64,000 nt of DNA, taken from NCBI RefSeq assembly GCF_021353295.2, contig NZ_CP120635.1, positions 2,869,501 through 2,933,500 of the forward strand, given 5' to 3'. This document shows, piece after piece, positions 58,681-64,000 of the stretch; position 1 is the first letter of the stretch, and each line of letters begins with the position of its first letter. A program made the translations under genes and the position numbers. The DNA is from Pseudodesulfovibrio thermohalotolerans (GTDB lineage: Bacteria > Desulfobacterota > Desulfovibrionia > Desulfovibrionales > Desulfovibrionaceae). Under the pieces are notes generated by a model. The model worked only from the letters and a program-made list of their open reading frames with translations, did not search any database and was not told the DNA's origin.

Positions 58681-60018
58681 ATGAAAAAACAACTTCTCAC
58701 GATTCTTATACTAACGCTAGCGATGTCCGTTCCGGCCTTCGCCGACAACGGCACCGTGACGCTCAAGGACAGCGTCGTTTCCGCGGTCAAACAGCATCCG
58801 CAGATCAAAGCTCTCCTGAACAACAAGGACGCCGTGGCCAAGGCGAAGCTGTCCGCTCTGGGCCGCTTCTTTCCTTCCCTCGATCTGACGGGCGAGTACG
58901 GAACGCAGCAGTACAGCAGCGCCGCCACCCGTAGCGTGGACACCGACGAGCACTGGCGTAACCCGACAGAATTCCAGGCAACTCTGACCCAACCGATTTT
59001 CGACGGCTTCGACCGCTGGCACGACTACAAGCGTGAAGGCGCTCGCCTGACCTCGGCCGAAGGCCGCCTCGTGGACAACGTTGAAACCGTTGGCCTGGAC
59101 GCTGTCCGCGCCCATGTGGACGTGGTCCGCCTGCGCAAGCTGATAACCCTGGCCGAAGACAACATCGCCGCTCACCAGCACCTGCTCGACTCCATTTCCG
59201 AGCGTGTTCAGGGCGGTGCAGGCAACCGCGCCGACGAGATGCAGGCCAAGGGCCGCGTCGCACGCGCCGAGACCACCCTGGTCACCTACACCGGCGAACT
59301 GCGTTCCGCCGAAGCCGAGTACATTCGCACCGTGGGCACGGCCCCGACCGCTCTGGCCAAGCCCGCCTACCTGCCAAACTATCTCCCCGCCAAGGCCGAC
59401 CAGATTCTGGAGATCGCCCTGGACAACAACCCCAAGATCGCCGTGTACAAGGCTGAGATAGAAGTGGCCGAACAGACCAAGGGCCAGCTCGAATCGACCA
59501 TGTACCCGACCGTCGACGCCTACCTGTCCTCCCGCCACACCGACAACCTTGAGGGCGTGGATTCCTGGGTCCAAGACAACAAGGCCATGCTGCGCGCCCG
59601 CTGGAACATCTTCAACGGCACCAGCGACTACAACGACGTCCGCACCGCCACGGCCCGCGTCCGAGAGGCGCAGAACAACCTGCAGGACACCACCGACGAC
59701 ATCATCCGTCAGGTGGCTTCCACCTGGGCCGACTACCAGTCCAGCCTGAACCAGATTGAGAAGTACCAGGAAGCCCTCCAGTACAGCATCGAATCCCTGG
59801 ACATGTATCTGATGCAGTTCAACGTGGGACAGCGTTCCCTGCTCGACCTGCTCGACGCCACCAACGAGGTGTTCACCAACCGTGTGCAGCTCGAAACCGC
59901 GACCATGAATCGCGACTTCACGGTCTACAAGTTCCTGGCCCTCGAAGGTCAGCTCATGAAGACCCTGGAAATCGCCTCCAACACCTACGAAGAGATGCCC
60001 ATGGAGGCTTCCAACTAG
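58681..60018 (+). CDS. TolC-family outer membrane channel of the adhesin secretion system
   Basis: I start at ATG 58681 (GAGG seven bases upstream) because it yields a clean signal peptide, MKKQLLTILILTLAMSVPAF before ADN. The mature protein has the two TolC repeats of long helices (VSAVKQHPQIKALLNNKDAV; QRSLLDLLDATNEVFTNRVQ) and an expected 445-residue length. It would form the trimeric outer-membrane tunnel for the adhesin with the HlyD-type adaptor at the right edge of the window. A strong terminator follows. Confidence 0.92.
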   Translation: MKKQLLTILILTLAMSVPAFADNGTVTLKDSVVSAVKQHPQIKALLNNKDAVAKAKLSALGRFFPSLDLTGEYGTQQYSSAATRSVDTDEHWRNPTEFQATLTQPIFDGFDRWHDYKREGARLTSAEGRLVDNVETVGLDAVRAHVDVVRLRKLITLAEDNIAAHQHLLDSISERVQGGAGNRADEMQAKGRVARAETTLVTYTGELRSAEAEYIRTVGTAPTALAKPAYLPNYLPAKADQILEIALDNNPKIAVYKAEIEVAEQTKGQLESTMYPTVDAYLSSRHTDNLEGVDSWVQDNKAMLRARWNIFNGTSDYNDVRTATARVREAQNNLQDTTDDIIRQVASTWADYQSSLNQIEKYQEALQYSIESLDMYLMQFNVGQRSLLDLLDATNEVFTNRVQLETATMNRDFTVYKFLALEGQLMKTLEIASNTYEEMPMEASN

Positions 60019-60046
60019 CCCGCGACAAACAGCAAGAACAGCTCAC

Positions 60047-60081
60047 AAGGGGCGCAGCCGTGACGGCTGCGCCCCTTTTTT
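60047..60081 (+). terminator. Terminator of the TolC gene
   Basis: AAGGGGCGCAGCC (60047-60059) pairs with GGCTGCGCCCC (60065-60075) followed by six T residues. Confidence 0.92.
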
Positions 60082-60642
60082 GTCGAGCTGATTCGAGTGT
60101 GCCGTTCCCATGTCGGAGCCGCGCCGTTTCTCACCCATGACGCCAAAGGCGCACTTTTCCCCGGCACCAAAACGGGCGAACCTACGAAACCGTCCCGGCT
60201 TGGTCTTCCCTCGACTTCACGCGGCCGGCCGTGCGGACTGCCAGAATGCCCCGACAAGTCCCGACACGCGCGCTCAGAAATTCGATCCCGCCACAAGCAG
60301 TGCCCCGCACCAGTTCCGTGCAACCGGAGGCTGGCGGCTCGAATGTCTCCTACCGATAATTTAACAGTATAGCCCAAACCCAAAAGGGCTTTCCCGGGCG
60401 CAGGGCAATACCTCCAGACTCGCGGCCACTCCAAACAACCGAATCCCCCGCCTCCTCCCCTGTCTGCCATGACGGGACAAGGGCTGCCCGGACGGGCAAC
60501 CCCGAATCGGATTTCCCGCACCCGGCCGAGCATCGGCTATAGCCATGCCGTCCCCGCGCATGAGGCCACGCATTTGTCCGCAAGCCTCTCTCGCTTGATG
60601 ACGCGCGACTTCAAATGAAAAGAGAGTCCAGAACCGGGGACG
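60082..60642. other. Intergenic stretch without supported genes
   Basis: Several short ORFs on both strands have no ribosome sites and no recognisable sequence. The stretch lies between convergent TolC and HD-GYP genes. Confidence 0.6.
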
Positions 60643-60676
60643 CAAAAAAAGCCCCGGCGCATAACGCCGGGGCTTT
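60643..60676 (-). terminator. Terminator of the HD-GYP operon
   Basis: On the minus strand GCCCCGGCG pairs with CGCCGGGGC (plus 60651-60673) and is followed by a run of seven T residues (plus 60644-60650). Confidence 0.92.
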
Positions 60677-60699
60677 CGGGAAACCAGATGGAGTATGAA

Positions 60700-62799
60700 T
60701 CATTCCCTGTCGCCGAGAAGCTTCTCGCCGATCGGGGTATGGATAACGTCGGCCAGCGCGGCGACAACGGCGGGATCGAACTTGCCGGTATCGCCGGACA
60801 GGATGTTCAGGGCCTGTTCCGGATCTTGCGCGCCGCGATAGGAGCGCGGCCGGATCATGGCGCAGAACACGTTGAGAACAGCGAGGATGCGGGCCAGCAT
60901 GATGATCTCGCCGTCCTTGAGCTTCTTGGGATAGCCCGAGCCGTCGAGGCGCTCGTTCATCTGATAGATGGCCGTGAGCACGCCCTCGTCGATGTCGATA
61001 TCCTTGAGGATGCGGTAGGCGTATTCCACATGCTTTTCCATCACGCCCTTCTCTTCGGGGGTGAGCTTGCCCGGCTTGGTCAGAATCTCATTGGGCACGA
61101 ACATCTTGCCGATCTGGGACAGGTTGGCCGATGTCTCAATCTCGGCGATGTCCATTTCGGAGAGATGCATGGTTTTGGCCACTTCCACGGAAAGCCCGGC
61201 CATGAGCTTGGTATGCCCGCCCAGATACGGGTCTGCGGCCTCGATGGTGGAACCCAGAGCCTCCATGGCGTTCCTGACGAGTCGCTTGTTTTTCTCCTGC
61301 GCGGCCACGAACTCGGTCATGTCGCGATAGACCTCGACGATGCCCTGACAGGTTTCATCCGCGCAAAGATAGGGCGACTTGGACACCTGGAACAGATGCC
61401 GCCGGGAACGAATGAAGATGGGCTCGTTGACCGTCATCTTGCGCTTCTCGCTGACGACCACCTCGTCGATGGACTCAAGCCGCTTGGCCGTGTCGAAACC
61501 GAAGACGGCCGCGGTATCCATGCCGATAAGTTCCTCACGGGGCCGTCCCGCCGCCGAGGCGAAGGCGTCGTTGACATAGGTGAACTTGCCGTTGACGTCC
61601 TTGAGGACGATGAACTCTTCGATATTCGCGTTGATGGAATCAATGAACAGCTTCTGCTCCTCGATCTGCGTGGCCAGGGCGCGGAACTGTTTGGCGACGC
61701 GCTGGCTCTGCACGCCGGTCAGAATCCACCAAGCCAGCCCGGCGATCAGCAGTGCCGTCAGAATGCCCAGCCCCGCCACGATGTAGACCGTGCGCTCATA
61801 CTCCGCGATGGGCTTCATGGCCGCGTCGTAGCTGATCTCCTGCACCAGCCACCAGGCCGGGCCGGGGATGCGCACGCCCATGGAATAAACCTTGGCGTCC
61901 ACGTTCGCGATGCTCGGCCTGACGCCGAAGGGAATGTGGCCGGTCTCGTCGATCTCCACAGGAAAGGCAACGTCCGTGAAGCCAACGGCGGTCCAGGGAG
62001 CGATCTCCCGGAAAACGGCCCCGCTCTTCTGCATGAGCCGGGTCTTCTCGCCCGCTGCCGCCAGGGGGGAGTTGGACAGCAACTCGGTGATCTTGCCGGA
62101 GACCTGCCGTGTCATCATGAGCACGCCCACGGCGGGCCGATCGGATTTTCCATCGGTGCGGCCCACTGCCTCGGGCGGATAGATGGGCACGAAAACGTCC
62201 ATCTCGACACCCTGGGCGGTCTTGCGCACAGAGGAATACTGCGGCCCGTTCGCCTCTATGGCGGCTGCGGCCAGGGCGGTCTGTTCCTGGTTCATGGGCG
62301 GTAGATACCCGTCGGTGGCGATGTACGCCTCGCCCTTCCGGCTGAGGATGCGCGCGTTGAGGAAGCCCGAATAGGTGGAGAATTCGCGAAGCATGTTCTC
62401 CATCATGGGCAATTGCTCGGCCAGGGTGGCGTCGTCGCCCTCCACGGCCCGGTCGGAATGCAAGGTGCCGAAGAGGTTTGACAGGTCGCCCGCGTAGGTA
62501 TCCACCTCGGTGGCGTAAAGCCTGAAAAGATCGGACTTGATAAGCCGGTCGCCCTGGTGGGACAGATTTTCGAGCCAGGAGGCAATGACTTCGGTGCGCC
62601 CCTGCGTCAACAGCTCGAACCGCTTCTGCTGGTGTTCCAGCACCTCGGCCTTCTTGTCCCGCACCGCTTTGGCGGCGAGCAGGACAATGCCCACCGAGAG
62701 AGCCAGCACGACGGCCAGGACCACGCCGATCCTGACGCCCTGCCCGGTCGCCCCGACGGACTCGGGGACCTCGGCGGTCTTGATAAGGTGTTCAGACAT
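60700..62799 (-). CDS. Membrane sensor with periplasmic domain, PAS and degenerate HD-GYP (LapD-like role proposed)
   Basis: The 699-residue protein (Met at 62799; another Met lies two codons earlier) has a membrane helix (IGVVLAVVLALSVGIVLLAA), a Cache-like periplasmic domain, a second helix (VYIVAGLGILTALLIAGLAW), a PAS domain and an HD-GYP domain. The key HD pair is missing: LSQIGK replaces LHDIGK near residue 562, MNERLDGSGYP replaces HHERxDGSGYP near 615, and VLNVF replaces VxDVF near 641. The GYP part remains. It probably binds rather than degrades cyclic di-GMP and could control the adjacent LapG protease, as LapD does. It is last in the HlyD-LapG operon. Confidence 0.85.
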   Translation of the reverse strand: MSEHLIKTAEVPESVGATGQGVRIGVVLAVVLALSVGIVLLAAKAVRDKKAEVLEHQQKRFELLTQGRTEVIASWLENLSHQGDRLIKSDLFRLYATEVDTYAGDLSNLFGTLHSDRAVEGDDATLAEQLPMMENMLREFSTYSGFLNARILSRKGEAYIATDGYLPPMNQEQTALAAAAIEANGPQYSSVRKTAQGVEMDVFVPIYPPEAVGRTDGKSDRPAVGVLMMTRQVSGKITELLSNSPLAAAGEKTRLMQKSGAVFREIAPWTAVGFTDVAFPVEIDETGHIPFGVRPSIANVDAKVYSMGVRIPGPAWWLVQEISYDAAMKPIAEYERTVYIVAGLGILTALLIAGLAWWILTGVQSQRVAKQFRALATQIEEQKLFIDSINANIEEFIVLKDVNGKFTYVNDAFASAAGRPREELIGMDTAAVFGFDTAKRLESIDEVVVSEKRKMTVNEPIFIRSRRHLFQVSKSPYLCADETCQGIVEVYRDMTEFVAAQEKNKRLVRNAMEALGSTIEAADPYLGGHTKLMAGLSVEVAKTMHLSEMDIAEIETSANLSQIGKMFVPNEILTKPGKLTPEEKGVMEKHVEYAYRILKDIDIDEGVLTAIYQMNERLDGSGYPKKLKDGEIIMLARILAVLNVFCAMIRPRSYRGAQDPEQALNILSGDTGKFDPAVVAALADVIHTPIGEKLLGDRE

Positions 62800-62840
62800 T
62801 TCCATTCTCCATCTGGTTTATGGCCCCCGCGGGGCGGGCC

Positions 62841-63536
62841 TTAATTCTTCGCTTTTTCATACGCGGTCCGTTTCTTGGGAGCCACGTGCATCCAGCGGTA
62901 CTTCTCGTTCACCGAGTACTGCGGGACGTAATGCCTGTACCGCGAATGGGACAGGACCATGTTGGTCTGATTGTCTAGGATATAGATGTCGTCCGAGGCG
63001 TAAACCGCCAGGACCGCGTGGCCGATGCCCCGGATGGCGTCCCGGACGGCCACGATGCGCAACTGATCGCCGGTGAAGCCGAGTTCTTCCAAGGCGTAGA
63101 ACTTGGCTATGGAGTAGTCTTCGCAATCACCGGATTTCTTGAGGAATACCCAGGGCGTCGCCCAGTATTCGCTGACCCCCCAGTTGGTCTTGTCCAACCG
63201 ATAGGGCCATTTGTTGAAAAACTTGGTCACGGCCCTGAGCCGATCCATCTCGGACTTGTCGCCGACCTGCGCCTTGAGGGTCTCCCACGCCTTCCTGGAC
63301 GGATGGCCGGACGTTTGACTGTCGTTGAAGTACCCCTTCCACGCCTTCATCTTGTCGAGCACGCGCGTCCACTTGGGCAGCTTCTGCAACTTGCCCTTGA
63401 ACTCCAAGGTCCCGAACAGTTGGCGTTTGCCGGGGTCGGCCGCCTGGGCGTCCGGAGGCCGGACAAGGATTGCCGCAAGGCAGACCGCGCAAAGCGCGAC
63501 CGCCAACGCCAAGTATATGCCCCGCACCGGCCTCAT
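62841..63536 (-). CDS. LapG-like periplasmic cysteine protease (BTLCP family)
   Basis: The 231-residue protein has a signal peptide (IYLALAVALCAVCLAAILV) and the bacterial transglutaminase-like catalytic triad Cys138 (SGDCEDYS), His173 (GIGHAVLAVY) and Asp188 (YILDNQTN), plus the WGVSEYW and WMHVAP signatures. LapG cleaves the N-terminal di-alanine site of Lap-type adhesins; the TAAG in the adhesin here fits. The ATG has AGGAGTGA upstream and lies 7 bp after the HlyD stop. Confidence 0.93.
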   Translation of the reverse strand: MRPVRGIYLALAVALCAVCLAAILVRPPDAQAADPGKRQLFGTLEFKGKLQKLPKWTRVLDKMKAWKGYFNDSQTSGHPSRKAWETLKAQVGDKSEMDRLRAVTKFFNKWPYRLDKTNWGVSEYWATPWVFLKKSGDCEDYSIAKFYALEELGFTGDQLRIVAVRDAIRGIGHAVLAVYASDDIYILDNQTNMVLSHSRYRHYVPQYSVNEKYRWMHVAPKKRTAYEKAKN

Positions 63537-63543
63537 TCACTCC

Positions 63544-64000
63544 TCATCGTTCCCTGAGCGCGTTCTGCTTCGCCTTGAGCAAAGGCTTGAGCAGATAGTC
63601 CAATACGGACTTCCGGCCGGTCAGGATATCGACGCTCGCGGTCATGCCCGGGATAATGGGCAGCTGCTGGCCGCGATAGGTGATGGCGTTCTCCTTGGTG
63701 CGCACCTTGACCAGATAGTGGCTCTCGCCCTTCTCGTCCTCAATGGTGTCCGCCGAGATGTTCTCGACCTCGCCGTCCAAGCCGCCGTAAATGGAAAAGT
63801 CATAGGCCGTGATCTTGACCATGGCCTTCTGGCCGGGGTGCAGGAAGGCGATGTCCGAAGGCTTGACCTCCGCCTCGATGAGCAGGGTGTCGTCCAGGGG
63901 CACGACCTCCATGATGGACTGGCCGGGCCGGACCACGCCGCCGATGGTGTTTATCATGATGTGCTTGACCACGCCCCTGACCGGCGAGCGCACATCCGTG
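63544..64000 (-). CDS. HlyD-family type I secretion adaptor, N-terminal part outside window
   Basis: The visible C-terminal part reads SPVRGVVKHIMINTIGGVVR, then IMEVVPLDDTLLIEAEVKPS, then FLHPGQKAMVKITAYDFSIY and ends LLKPLLKAKQNALRER. This is the barrel-sandwich and beta-barrel end of HlyD/LapC membrane-fusion proteins. With TolC and an ABC ATPase (presumably beyond the edge) it forms the adhesin exporter. The open frame reaches the window edge. Confidence 0.9.
   Translation of the reverse strand, partial: TDVRSPVRGVVKHIMINTIGGVVRPGQSIMEVVPLDDTLLIEAEVKPSDIAFLHPGQKAMVKITAYDFSIYGGLDGEVENISADTIEDEKGESHYLVKVRTKENAITYRGQQLPIIPGMTASVDILTGRKSVLDYLLKPLLKAKQNALRER

Overview
The window (about 60% GC) reads as the chromosome of a Gram-negative, Desulfovibrio-like bacterium. 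The evidence is a Lap-type biofilm adhesin locus at the right end: a retention-module/RTX adhesin, TolC, a LapG-like protease, an HlyD-type adaptor and an HD-GYP sensor. I recall that arrangement from Desulfovibrionaceae but could not check it. About 47 kb to the left is a contractile-tailed prophage that runs off the left edge.

Prophage, positions 1 to about 47,250. The structural genes lie on the minus strand and read right to left: possible small terminase, large terminase, portal, minor head protein, a methylase-protease-scaffold fusion, decoration protein, major capsid, connectors, sheath, tube, a tail chaperone with a -1 frameshift, tape measure, LysM-type tail proteins, gpD, M15 endolysin, a DUF1353 protein and baseplate protein V. 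A replication and recombination block (31.0-39.6 kb) holds a CHC2 primase-helicase, RecD2-like helicase, ERCC4 nuclease, DUF669 protein, Sak4-like ATPase and a PD-(D/E)XK nuclease. It follows a phage-encoded sigma-like factor. A serine recombinase module closes the right end.

The phage is punctuated by cassettes unrelated to virion building: a PstI/BsuBI-type restriction-modification system (16.4-19.2 kb, + strand), a tyrosine-recombinase pair with an array of 28-bp imperfect palindromes on a 45-bp period (24.7-26.6 kb, + strand), an RloA/RloB (AbiL-like) pair with its own promoter and dyad (29.0-31.0 kb), and a QueC-like two-gene cassette with a LexA-like winged-helix regulator and an operator-bearing promoter (40.9-44.2 kb).

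The most striking pattern is a non-coding element found seven times with an invariant layout, TCCGAC-N14-TCCGGTAAGTAA on the minus strand. Each copy lies at a gene boundary, 24-91 bp upstream of a start codon, and together they divide the phage into transcription units. I read these as phage-specific promoters. The plausible partners in the window are the sigma-like protein (39,729-40,313) and a Mor/CD3324-like HTH protein (27,359-27,637). A separate 14-copy GCGGTGG cluster (28.3-28.9 kb) looks like an iteron-type origin.

Right of the prophage, a 2.1-kb AT-rich segment (47.7-49.8 kb) lies between a 45-bp copy of the tRNA-Ala 3' end and the intact tRNA-Ala(GGC) gene, so it looks like a tRNA-integrated mini-island without an integrase. 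Host genes follow. They are a 2,200-residue adhesin with a TAAG LapG-type cleavage motif, a small companion protein and TolC on the + strand, then convergent HlyD, LapG and HD-GYP genes. The HD-GYP domain has lost its metal-binding residues, so it may act as a c-di-GMP receptor (a LapD stand-in) rather than a phosphodiesterase.
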